A stretch of 64,000 bases of DNA from Pyropia yezoensis (taxonomy: Eukaryota; Rhodophyta; Bangiophyceae; Bangiales; Bangiaceae), in the NCBI GenBank assembly GCA_009829735.1, contig CM020620.1, forward strand, positions 25,456,020 through 25,520,019. Reading direction: 5' to 3'. Below the pieces are notes generated by a model. That model saw only the letters and a list, made by a program, of their open reading frames with translations, made no database searches and had not been told where the DNA came from. A program made the translations under genes and the position numbers. The number at the start of each line of letters is the position of its first letter. The first letter of the stretch is position 1. Below are positions 21,684 through 32,800 of the stretch, piece after piece.

Positions 21684-23419
21684 CGTCGGCCGACCACTGT
21701 GTGCGGGTGTGGAATGTGAACCGCGGCACGTGTACTGCTGTGCTGGAGGGCCACGTGGGCTTGGTCGGTTGCTTAGCGGTGCTGACTGGCGATGGCAGCC
21801 TCGGCACGGGGTGGATTGTGTCGGCGTCGCATGACCGCAGTGTGCGGGTATGGGACGACAGCGGCAAGTGCCTGGCGGCTTTGACTGGCCACGAGGACCG
21901 TGTGGTTTGCTTGGCAGCCCTGGACGGTTGTGAAAGCGGTGGCAGGCGGCGCGTTGTGTCCGGGTCGGCCGACCGCACTTTGCGGGTGTGGGATGTGGTT
22001 AGCGGCGTATGTATCGCGGTGTTGGAGGGCCATACGGGCCCGGTACTCGGCGTGAGGGCGCTGTACCGTAGCAGGAACTGCGGCGCACCACAGGTTGTGT
22101 CGGGGTCGGCGGACTACACCGTTCGTGTGTGGGACGTAGATCGCGGCTTGTGCGCGGCGGTGCTGCACGGCCATACGGAGTGGGTAAGGTGCTTAGTCGT
22201 GCTAGACCGCGGCGGGAGCGGTGGGGGCCGTAGCAGCAGCGGTTGGAGCGGCGGCGGCGTGAGCAGCGTCGGCGTCAGCAGTGGCGGCGATAGCAGCGGT
22301 GGGCTGGTCGTGTCGGGGTCCCACGACCACACGATGCGGGTTTGGGAGGCGGATAGTGGCGAGCACCTGACGGTGCTGGAGCGCTGCTCTGGTTTGGTGG
22401 GATGCTTGGCGTTCCTGCACGATGATGGGAGCAGTGGTGCTGCTGGTCGTGTTGTTTCCGGGTCAGCCGACCACAGTGTGAGGGTGTGGGAGGTGGACAG
22501 CGGACAGTGTGTGGCGATCCTGAACGGCCACACCTCATTGAGTTCTTTGGCTGTACTCCACGGTGGCGGGTGCCACGGCAGGGGACGGGTCGTGACTGGA
22601 TCTCGCGACCACTTTGTTAGGGTATGGGACGTGGACAGCGAACAGTGCCTGGCGGTACTGAGCGGCCACACCCGCGAGGTAGAGTGCTTGGCAGTGCTGG
22701 ACGGCGGCGCCGATGATGGCTCCGCGTGCGTCGTGTCGGGATCGCACGACCGCAGCATGCGGGTGTGGGACTTGAGCAGTGGCCGGTGCGTATCAGTGCT
22801 GAGCGGCCACACCGGCGCGGTGATGTGCTTGGCAGCACTGGGCGGCGGTGGGCGCGACGGCGGGTTGCGTGTCGTGTCGGGATCGCGCGACCAGAGAGTA
22901 CGGGTTTGGGATCTGAGCAGCGGAGCGTGCGTGGCGGAGCTGCACGGCCACACCGACTGGGTAATGTGCTTGGCTGTTCTGGAAGGCGGTGGGCGCGACG
23001 GCGGGCCACTCGTTGTATCAGGGTCGAAGGACCGCACGATGCGGGTGTGGGACCTTGACGTTGGCAGGTGCGTGGCTGTGGTCCAGTGCCGCACGAGCCC
23101 GGTCACATGCTTTGGGACGGCGGTCGTGGACGGCGCCCGCCCGGCGACGCTTTCACGTGGCCCGCTGCCACTGGGAGTACGCGCGGCAGCTGACTCGGGC
23201 GCACCGTCCTGGGCCGGCGGCTGTTTCCTGTTGGACCAGCGATGCAGGTGTGCGTTCGTCGACATCCGTTGTGACGCCGGCCGCTGGTCTGCCCAGCTGC
23301 GCTACGTTCCCGCCCCGCCGGGGGCGTCTGCCATGTGCGGCGTGTCACCCAGCGTGCTTGCATGGGGCACCAAGGACGGCCATGTCTACTTCGGCCGCCG
23401 GACGGATCCGCCAGCGTGA
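21684..23419 (+). CDS. WD40-repeat C-terminal part of an NB-ARC/WD40 protein, copy B (5' end in gap)
   Basis: The frame is open from the gap to the stop at 23419. It begins inside the fourth WD repeat and carries the remaining nine canonical repeats and the closing segment. It equals 13463-15198 except for two changes I could find: 13856/22077 (Ser to Asn) and 13992/22213 (silent). The NB-ARC part, if present, lies in the gap. It may be the end of a second gene, a partial duplicate, or the other allele placed in tandem by the assembly. The near-complete lack of change fits a very recent copy or an allele. Confidence 0.85.
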
Positions 23420-24997
23420 CGGCTTCCAGCCAGGATAAGTTGTTCGCTGCCCCTGGCGTCAAGCGGCTGAAGTCTTTTGGTGATTGGACTGAGGGGCGAG
23501 CGGACACCCTGATGGGTTGTCCCGTGCCGATTTACAATCCCCTCCCCCCTGTCGCGTCCCACAGCGCCTCCGCCATCACATACTGCCGCTGCGGCAGCCG
23601 TGGCCGCTCACCTCGTGTGGCGATTCGCCCTTCGGGCGTCCTGCCCCTCGGCGTGGACCAGCTCCCGTGCCGGACGACCGCGCCGGGCTAGTGCCGCGCC
23701 GGCAGCCGCCCCGCGGGCGGCCCGCCGCGTCGCTGGGGCCCGGCATCGTCGTCGTCGGCCGCCTTCTCCTGCACCACGTTGGCGGACGCCCTACCCGCCG
23801 GGGAGCGGCATAGCTCATCACCAACCCCCCCCCCCCCCGGGCAGGGCGGTGAGGACGTCCACCAGTATGGGCCGGACGCCCGCGAAGAGGCTGCCCGCGG
23901 CGGATGCTGCGGCTGCCATCACCCCGCCACCCTGAGGTGGCCGCCACGCAGGCCACCGCGGCGGCGGCGGCGGCGGTGGCGGGCACCATCGCGCAGACGG
24001 CGGTGGGCTCGACGCGCTGAGCGGCGGCGCCCACAGCCAGCGGCGCCGGTACCACCCGCGTAGTGAACGTGAGCAGCGCGCCCCCGAGGGCAAGCGGCAC
24101 GAGCGGTGCCGGCGAGCGTGCGGGTGAGGCCGGCGTGACGCACGCCGTGGCGGCGATTGTCGTAGCACGCGTCATGGTCATGAGCACCGACATTGCCATT
24201 CCCGTCCCAGACATAGGGGGGCACCTCATGGTTTGGCGATGCCTTCCCGCCCCAGATCCGCAGGCGTACAACGAGGACCCCCCCGCTGCGCGAGTGCCGG
24301 CCGCAGCGCCCCGCCGACGGCGATGATGAGCCCCCAGCTGAGGGTGGGCCATGACCGACTGGGCGGGCCGCCCCAAACAAGGAGACGACCACCTGCGGGC
24401 GGGCGGGCGGGCGGCGGCGGCCACGTCGGCGACCGGCAGGAACTGCCTGGACGGACACTACCGGCAATCCGTTGGCGGTTGGGCGGGAGGGGGGGAGGGG
24501 CGGGTGGAACCCGCTGGGCGAACGCCCCACAGCCGCGCAAAGACGCTGGGGCCGCGCGGCCACGGCGGCCGAGCTATGATGGTGGCTGCCGCGTTGGGGG
24601 TGGCACAACAAGAGGGGGAGGGGCGCTCGGGGGTGGCACGGCCGGTATCCCGAGAGGCTCCAGAGTGACGGGCACAGGGCTCTCGGGGGGCGGGAGGGAT
24701 GGGGTGGTAGGGGGGACAGGCTTTGTGTACAGTACCCTGAGGGAGGGGGTGGGGGAGGGGGGACGGGGGCGGCAGCTCGCAGACGCGGGCGGCCGCGTCG
24801 TATGTGCGTGGACCTTACGACAGCAAGGAGATGCGTGCTCTGCCTGCAGCCGGAGGCCTTTTGAGGAGTGCGCCCTTGCGGTGGCTCCGCGTGGGCGCTT
24901 CTCCCCCCCCCCCCCCCACACCGTGGGGCTCCTCGTGGAGGAGATGGGAAAACTGGAGAGGCACGCCAGCAGGACCGAAAGCGCAGCGCGTGGAACG

Positions 24998-25029
<32 letters not shown>

Positions 25030-27558
25030 AGGAGGGGCGACGGAAGGAGATAGGGCGCAAGGGGCAGGACAAGGCCACAGCTGGATGCCGAAAAAAGCAA
25101 TAAAAAAACCTGAGGGGTGCCGAGGACAGGGGGGGGAACGCCCGCGGCCGTTTGGACTCTCCCACCGACGACGCGGCGCGGCGCCCCCCGGGGGCGCCCC
25201 CGCCTGCCGGCCGTGGCGGCCCTGGCGCCGGGGCGGCCGGCCGCCGCACGTCACGGGCGGCTGGCCGGCCAACAGGCGCGGCCCCTGGTGCCCGCAGGAC
25301 GGCGCGCGCGCCCGCGCGGGCCGGGGGGGGCGCGGGCCGGGGGGGGCGCGGAGCCCCTCGAGGCGCCCCGCCGGGACGGGCGGCGCCCCCACCCCCCTCC
25401 ATGGGGGGCGGACGGTGAGCGCCGCTTCTAGCGGCCCCCGCGGGGGGGGGGGAGGGGGGGAGGGGGGAGGGTGGGCGGCATGCTGGGGTGGGGAGCATGT
25501 CATGCTCCCCACACCGACCCCCCCCCCCATTCCCCCCTCCGCGCCCCCCCCCGGGGGGGGGCCCCGTTGGCAGCCCACACCCCGCGTTGATCCCTTCCCC
25601 CCCCCCCCCCAGCGGTGATGACGGTGACGGCCAGCCCCGGCGTCCGCCGCCAGGCCACCACCCACCCGCGCGGCCGCGGCGGCGGCGACCGCGGCACGCC
25701 GCCGCGCGTGGCCACAGGGGGGACCGACCAACCCCCCCGCAGCCACCGGGCGGGGGGGGAGGGTGGGGGGGGCGGCGGCCCGCCGGCGTGACGACCCGAG
25801 GCGGGGCCGCCCCCACGGGACGGCCCACCGCCGCTGTCCCTGGCGCGGACGCCGCCACGGCAGCGGCCGGGCGGCGGCGGCGGCAGCGGCCACAGACGAC
25901 ACGGGGCGGTGGCACCGGGAGGGCCCCCCCGGTAGGGGGGGGAACACGCGCGATTGGGGCGTCGGCGTCCTCTCCCCGCCCGCCCCCCTGCAGAGGGCGG
26001 TGGCGTCACGCTGCGAGCGGGCCACGGCAGACCCCCAAGCAAGGGTCTCCCCGTCGCCTCGCCCGCCAATGGCCCCTGCCGCCGCCGCCGACGCCGTGCG
26101 CGCCCAACGGGCCGGCAGGGGCGGCGGCGGCGGCGGCGGCGGCGGCGCGTTGGCGTCGTTGGCCCCCATCGCCCCCCCCGCCAACGATGGCAGCTGCGTG
26201 AGGAGCGGCCACGCCTGGCGCCGCCGGGTCGCTGCCGGTGCCGAAAATGGCGGCGACGCCGCCGCCAGTGGCAGCGACGCCTGCCCGCCACCGCCGTCGG
26301 CCGTTAGGGGGGGGGAAGGGGGGGGGGGGAGAAGCCGGCAGCGTCGGCCGGGTCGTGCTCCCCAGCCCCCTCGCCCTCGTGCGCAGCAGCAGCGCCCCGC
26401 CTGGCCGGCTGGGGATGGTGCTCTGACACCTATTTACAGACCGCCGCTCATGCACTCTGCCGGAGAAGAGGGTCAGGCGCGTCTCCGCGGCGCGACGCTG
26501 TGCAGTAGGGGTTACCAGGTCCAGGAAAGGGCGGGGGCGGGTGAGGGTATGGTTGGGAGAGTCGTAGGCAACAAGGGGGGAAAGGCAAGAGAAGGGCGGA
26601 GCTACTCCCATCGTGCAGTATGTACGACCATGTATGTACTGTACAAATGTACAGTACTGAACTGTACACACAGTACATAGATAGTCACAATGTGACCATG
26701 TCATGGACGATGGCTTAAATTTCTTCTGTGTATTCGCCTTTGTCCGTCGTTCTCACATGGTCATGTGCTGGACAGTACATACGCATGCCTACGTATGGCC
26801 CTTTCTGGGGCACCTATCCTGCCTACTCTCCCACGGATCGTCCTCAGCATGCGAGACTGTACACTCACAAGTTGTGTGTCGCATGCGGAGGACGATCCGT
26901 AGGAGCGTTGAACGTGTGCGAGTCCACGGCCTCTCCCATCATGGGAGGCCTCCACCAATCATGATGATTGCGAGGAAGGCGGCACCTCCACGAGCGATGG
27001 ATCATCATCCTATCATAGGATGCGCAGGCACAGCAATGGTTGGCGTCGGCACCCGCCGACATCAAGGTCGGCGACCCTCGGTCGAGCCACCCCGTCGCCG
27101 GCTCGCGTGGCTACATACGCGAAGGGCTTGAGGGCGTGTCTGCCGTCGGGCATGCCCATATATTGAGCGCTGGATCCCCGCCCAAGCACGGCGTCCTCCA
27201 CAGCGCACGGCCACTGACACTCCGGCCGTGCGGTGCGGTGGAAATCCCTTCCCCGCGGCGAGCCCGCAGGCCTACCGCCCGCAGCGCCACGCTGTGGCCG
27301 GCGATGCCTGTGTAAAGAGCGCCCCGTCGAGCGAGGTGGGAAGGGGCGGCTTTGGAGGAGAGCCGACGCCGGTGGTGTGACAAGGTCGTCTGCGCTCGAC
27401 CGCCGGCGGTGGGACGGGAGCGTTCCCCCGTTGGTGGCGCCGGCGGTGGAGGGTGGCGGAGGCGGCCCTCTTTTTTGGTTGCCCCCCATCTCGCCTGTGG
27501 CGACCCCCCCGCCCCTGTTGCCGGAGCCCATTGCTGCGCAGCGGCCACCACCCGCACC
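23420..27558. other. Spacer between WD40 tail and M13 gene, copy B
   Basis: It matches 15199-19358 but is about 20 bp shorter, mostly from homopolymer and short-repeat length changes. One example is the G-run region near 25002-25029. GTACAGTAC lies at 24727-24735. The same weak minus-strand membrane segments occur at about 23,915-26,265 with several residue changes. Confidence 0.5.
26636..27072. other. Hairpin cluster, copy B
   Basis: It has the same series of hairpins as 18433-18873. The large stem (26833-26857 with 26876-26900) carries one extra mismatch. A 4-bp deletion near 26731 lies outside the stems. Confidence 0.9.
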
Positions 27559-29283
27559 ATGTTTCGCTACGTGAACCGGGCGCTGGCGGCCACGCTGGCC
27601 GTCGTGACGGTGGCGGCCGCCGCGGCGGCCGCCCCGGCGGCGGCGCAGCGCTTGGACGTGCCCCGCTCCCCCGTCTCGATTGACGTTGCCGAGTCGGTGC
27701 TGTCGTCGCTCGACGAGTCGGTGGACCCGTGTGTGGACGCGTACGAGTGGGCGTGCGGCGGCTGGCGGGCGGCCAACAGCCCGCCGCCGCAGGCGCTGTC
27801 TTCCATCAGCACCTTCCGCTCCATCCAGACGCGCGTCGATGATGCCGTCGACGTGCTGCTGCGGTCGCCCACGCTGGCGGCGACCAAGCCGGGCGTCTTT
27901 TACACGTCCTGTACGGCCGCCAACGTGGAGCCCTCGGACTTGGCGCCGCTGGCGCGGCTTCGCCCCGCCCTGGCGTCCCTGACGGGCGCCAACGCGTCGG
28001 TCGAGACGGCGGTGGGGGCGGTGGCGGCGCTCGCCGGCGCGGGCGTCGAGTCGGCGGTGTGGGAGTTTGGGGTCATCAGCAACCCGCAGCGGGTGGGCGG
28101 TCGCGCATTGCTCGCTATGGTCCCAGAGTTCACCGCCGCCGAGCCGGCCTTTTCCGCGACGACCCCGTACGGCAAGGCCGTGCGGGCGGCGTACAACAAG
28201 CTGCTGCTCGCCATGGCGGGGACAGCCGTGGAGGCGGGGCTGCTGCCACCGACGGCGTCGGGTGGAAAAATGGCCGCGGAGGAGGTGGCTGCCGCGGCGG
28301 CCGCCTTTGAGGCCCGCCTCGTCAACTATTCCGGCGTGGCGCCCATGACGGCGGCGGCGGTCAAGGCTGGCAAGGCGTCGCTGGCAGACGCCTTCTTTCT
28401 TATTGACAGCCGCCGGCTGGCCACCTCCCGCGCGGCGGTGGGGCCGCCGGGCAACCCCATCCGGCTGGTTGAGGCGCTGGTGTCGGCAGTGACTGAGGAC
28501 GTTGGGGTGACCCTCCCAGGGAACATTCGCCTGGTGACCCCGCCGGCATACGCGAGGGCCCTTGACGCCTGGTTAACTGCCGCCACAGCCCCAGACGGCG
28601 GCGGCCTGCTTCCCCTGCAAGCCTACCTGGCCGTGGCGGCCACCCGGGCATACGCCGAGCTGGACCTTCTGGGCACCCTCCCACGGGCGTCGCTGGAACC
28701 CTACGCCGCCGTCGTCTATGGGGTTACCGCGCCGGGGCCACTGCTGACACGGTGCGTCCGGCGGGCGGGCCGCTTCTTCCCCACCGAGGTGGGCACCGCC
28801 TTTGCGGGCGCCCACCTGCCGGCGAGCAACAAGACGTTTGCGGTGGCCATGGCAGAGGACGTCCGCGCGGCCACCGGCCGTCTCGTTGACCGCGCCGACT
28901 GGCTGGACACGCCCACCAGGGCGGTGGTGCGGGAAAAGCTGGCCGCGATGGCCATGCGGGTGGGCGACGCCACCCCCCCGGGGGGGGCGGAGGACACGTC
29001 GGGGGTGGTGGTGGATGCCGTGAAGCAGAAAGCAGACCGTCCGGCCTTGTGCCGCGAGCGCTGCCGCACCTGCGCGGCTTTCAGGGAGTGCCCGCGACCC
29101 CCACGCCGTTCGCCTCGCGACCCGCAGCGAGCCGCCGTTCAGGAAAGCAAAAGCGAGCCAAGCCCAAGCCATCATCACCCCGCTCCTCGTCGAAGCGGGA
29201 CACTGTCGGTCGGGGTAAAGGGGGGGAGGGGTGGGGATGAGCAATCGGCGTGTGATGCCAACGCAAAGCGCAGCCCATCCTAA
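27559..29283 (+). CDS. M13 (neprilysin-like) peptidase N-terminal part with an unrelated C-terminal tail (copy B)
   Basis: An intact frame runs from ATG 27559. It has a signal peptide or anchor, 'DPCVDAYEWACGGW' (about residue 58) and 'DRADWLDTPTRAVVREKLAA' (about residue 447). M13 homology ends at 29020 and about 87 unrelated residues rich in Arg, Pro and Ser follow to the stop. M13 enzymes are usually 650-750 residues, with HExxH in the C-terminal half. Here that half is replaced, so hydrolase activity is not expected. The frame is whole where copy A is shifted, so this copy keeps the ancestral reading. It is probably a broken gene, though expression of a secreted N-domain is possible. Confidence 0.75.
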   Translation: MFRYVNRALAATLAVVTVAAAAAAAPAAAQRLDVPRSPVSIDVAESVLSSLDESVDPCVDAYEWACGGWRAANSPPPQALSSISTFRSIQTRVDDAVDVLLRSPTLAATKPGVFYTSCTAANVEPSDLAPLARLRPALASLTGANASVETAVGAVAALAGAGVESAVWEFGVISNPQRVGGRALLAMVPEFTAAEPAFSATTPYGKAVRAAYNKLLLAMAGTAVEAGLLPPTASGGKMAAEEVAAAAAAFEARLVNYSGVAPMTAAAVKAGKASLADAFFLIDSRRLATSRAAVGPPGNPIRLVEALVSAVTEDVGVTLPGNIRLVTPPAYARALDAWLTAATAPDGGGLLPLQAYLAVAATRAYAELDLLGTLPRASLEPYAAVVYGVTAPGPLLTRCVRRAGRFFPTEVGTAFAGAHLPASNKTFAVAMAEDVRAATGRLVDRADWLDTPTRAVVREKLAAMAMRVGDATPPGGAEDTSGVVVDAVKQKADRPALCRERCRTCAAFRECPRPPRRSPRDPQRAAVQESKSEPSPSHHHPAPRRSGTLSVGVKGGRGGDEQSACDANAKRSPS

Positions 29284-29806
29284 CCCGCCGAGCGCCTGGC
29301 CACACGCGCCAGAGACGTGGCGGTATGTAACCGGATAATGCCGGCTGGCATGGTCACCACTGTCGGGGTCGCGCGCTGACCAGGCCAGGCCAGTCAGACC
29401 AGTGACCAGGACACCAACCGATGACCAGGCCGCCAGTCACAGCGGCCAGGCTCGCGACCGCCGCGATCTGCAGCGGCGGAGAATGGGCGGGGGGGCGGCT
29501 GGGCGTGGAAAAATGGAGCGGGAACCAAAAAAAAAAAAGAAGCGAAAATTAGGCCTGGTCTGCTGCGAAGGCGTGGCGTGTGATGGTAGTCCAATGAGGA
29601 CTCCAGCGACAGCGCCGGCGCACGCCCGCCTAGCTGAGCACAGACGAGCGCGCGGGAGGCACCCCCCCCCGGTCGGAGGACAGCCGACCCTGTCATTCGG
29701 CCAAACCTCGATCGTAACACGCGCCACGGTGAGAACAGGGAGGAGTGCGGTCGCCAGCGGGAGAGGGCCCCCACCGATTGTCTCACAACGACCACATCTC
29801 GGCGAC
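29284..29806. other. Spacer, 3' side of the minus-strand ATAD2-like gene
   Basis: It contains imperfect 'gaccagg' repeats (about 29370-29430) and an A run at 29527-29538. It should hold the 3' UTR and terminator of the gene ending at 29807. No other gene is seen. Confidence 0.5.
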
Positions 29807-32800
29807 TCACGCGTCACCCCCCCCCCCCTCGGCATACCGCGCATCCCACGCCCGCGCCCCCCCCCTCGAGTCGCCCTCCCCCAGCGGCTGCTCCTCCGCC
29901 GCCGCCGCTGTCGCCGCCGCTGCCACCGCCGCCACAGACTCCTCCACCACCTCCCCCAAGCGGGCAACCACAAGCGCGCGGCGTCGCTGGTGCCGCCGTC
30001 GCCGTAGGGCCACCGCCAGCTTGACGTGCAGTGCCTCGAGGCCGTCGACACTGTAGCCGGCCGTGACGGCCACCACGCGCGAGCGGGTGGCGTCCACGAG
30101 GGCGGGGTCTGCAGGGATGCCAGCGGGGGGAGACGGCGGTCCGCCGCCGACACCATCGCCGTTGCGATCAGCGCCGCCATTGGCGGGGGGCACGACAGGA
30201 GCGGTGGCGGGCGAGGCCGCTGCCAGAGGGATCGCGCCGGCAGCCACCGGGGGCACATTCTGGGGAGGTGGGGCGGCCGCGGCAGAGCCGCCAACGCTGG
30301 CCGCAACTACCCGCCCCGTCTCGAGCACCTCCTCCTCCTCCTCCTCGTCATCGTCGTCGGAACGACGGCCCGAGCCGACCAGCGTAAATGTGGCCTTGGA
30401 TGCCGGTCCCCCACCCACAGCCAGGCTGAGCGCACGACCGTCCACGCCACCACCAACGTTGCATTCACCGCTGCCGACGCCGCCCACCGCGTCGGCCGCA
30501 CGGGGTGGCTGCTCTATGTCCATAGGAGCCTCCCCGTTGGCAGGCGACAACGGCTTTGACGTGACCGCCTCACCAGCAGGGTGAGCGGCGGCAGCGGAGC
30601 CAGGACGAGCCGCCTTGCCGCCATCGCCAGAGTTGGCCCCAGCGGGCGCGCCTGCCCCATTCGCCGAACCTTCAGCCGCTGATGGCGAGGCCGCCGCTAG
30701 AGCGGCCGCCGCCGTCGCCGAAGCAGCTGCAACCCGCGCAGCAACCACTGCGTTGCAGCGCTCCACCAGCGCCGGGTTGAGACTGTCCGCCCACGCGTGC
30801 ACAATGTCCACGATCGCGTTAGCCCGCCGGATGAGCACCGCCCCTTCCTCCGTGTGAGGCGGGTTGTACTTGAGGGCGTTGCGGACCATCTGATCAAAGT
30901 CTGCAATCATGGCAAGAACAGTCGGGTAGCGGCCGCGATCCACATTGGCCGCGATCAGCGACAGGTCCACAGGGCGCTTGATGATATCAAAGTAGTCGGG
31001 TGCCACCGACGGGTCAACCGGTCGCCAGTACGGCTTCAGCTTTTTGTCCGACAGGAGGCGCTCAAGAAGGGTGCGCATCTCCATACGCAGCACTCGCAGT
31101 GCCGCCTCGTCGTCACGCCGGCGAGCCTGAACGGCAGCCGTCGCGGCGGCCGCGGCAGCCGCGGCCGACACGGCGGGCAGTGGCGGCGGCTCAACTGCCA
31201 GCGGCAGGGGGGGTGGTGGTCCGCGCGCACGACGACGCTGCCGCCGACCAGCCGAAGGCGGCACCGCCGCGGCGGCGGCGAGGAGCGGCTCAAAGTGGGC
31301 CGCGCGGGCTTCCTGCTCAGGCGGCTCAAGGCAGAGGAGGTCCGGAAAGTGGCGTCGGAAATCCTCGGGCACATTCATAACGGGCACGTCCGTGGTACCA
31401 AGCACCAGTAATGGCAGGGACGCGGGAATATCGCGCAAGGTCACGTGAAGGCAAGCGATCAGGCTGGCCGATGCCGTCTCCCACCAAAGCTCCAAGTGAG
31501 GGATGTACAGCACCGAAGGCGCCGCGCGGCACGCCTCCCGCACGGCCGATGCGAGCGCCTCTTCGCCGCTGCGAGCAGACGGGTCCGACGTGAGCGAAGT
31601 AAGGTCAATGCTGTGGACAGGGCACCCTTCCAGCACGTACAGCAGGGCGGGGCCGAGGTCGGCTTGGCCCAGCCCGACGGCACCACCGACCAGCAGTCGC
31701 GGGCGCAACGTTGGGCGGTCAAGCAGGTCCACCTCGGGGGTGTGGCCTCCAAGAGCCACTGCGCCAGCAGGGCCGGCCGCAGAACCATCCGAGTCTGAAG
31801 CCCAACAGCCACCGCCAGCATCGTCGCCAGAGGTGGACTCGCTGCCACTGTCGCTGCTGTGGCCAACAATGCTACCCCCGCCGCTGCCTTCACGACGACG
31901 ACTACCGATGCTGCCACGCCGCCGTGACCGGGGCATGCCCCCTGACCGCCCGCTGGCAGCCCCCGGTCCAGCCTGCGTTGCGGCTGACAGAGCGCCGGCA
32001 GCAAACCCCTGTGGAAAAACGTGTCGGAGAATCCCCACCGCCTCCTCCAGCGGCCGAGCCAGCAGTGCCGCCAGTCGTGCCGGCAGCGGACGTGCGTACG
32101 TGCGCGCCGCACGGTGGCTAGCGGGGACGAGCGTGCTCATTGCAGCCGAAAAGTCGCGAGCCCGCACGGAGAGAGCAGCCACGTCAATAGCCAGCTTGGC
32201 GGAGGAGTCGTAGATCTGGGGGTACCGCCGGCGGACAGAACGGAGGGCCGCCTCGGAGCAGAGGGCGCGGAGATCAGCGCCGCAGTAACCAACCGCACGC
32301 TCAGCCACAGCGTCGAGCAGGGCAGGATCCGGCGGGGGTACCCAAGAGCGGGTGTGGATGCCAAGGATGGTTCGCCGCGCGGGCAGGTTGGGCAGAGTAA
32401 ACACGAGCTCGCGGTCAAAGCGACCCGGTCGTCTCAGCGCAGGGTCAATGGCATCAACCCGGTTGGTAGCGCCAATCACGACAATCTGGCCCCGCGCGTC
32501 CAGGCCATCCATCAGGCCAAGCAGCGTCGACACAATCGACGCGTGGATCTGGTCTTGTCGCGAAGACCGGACGGGCGCAAGACCATCAATCTCATCAAAA
32601 AATATGATACTTGGCTGGTGCGCTTCCGCCGCTGCGAAAGTGGCTCGAAGCTGGCGCTCCGCCTCGCCCACCCACTTCGACAGACAGTCTGCACCGTTGC
32701 GCATGAAGAAGGCCACCCGCGGCCGCGCAGGGGGGGCGGCAGACGCCGCAACAGCTGCGGCAGCCGTGCCGGCAGCAGTGGCGGCAGCAATGGGACCGGC

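Larger units (their letters stand above)
21684..29020 (+). repeat. Segmental duplication, copy B
   Basis: Direct repeat of 13463-20820. Differences are sparse single-base changes and length changes in G/C runs, and they are more frequent in the spacer than in the WD40 part. The copy ends at 29020 in the middle of the M13 gene, where unrelated sequence begins. Confidence 0.95.
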
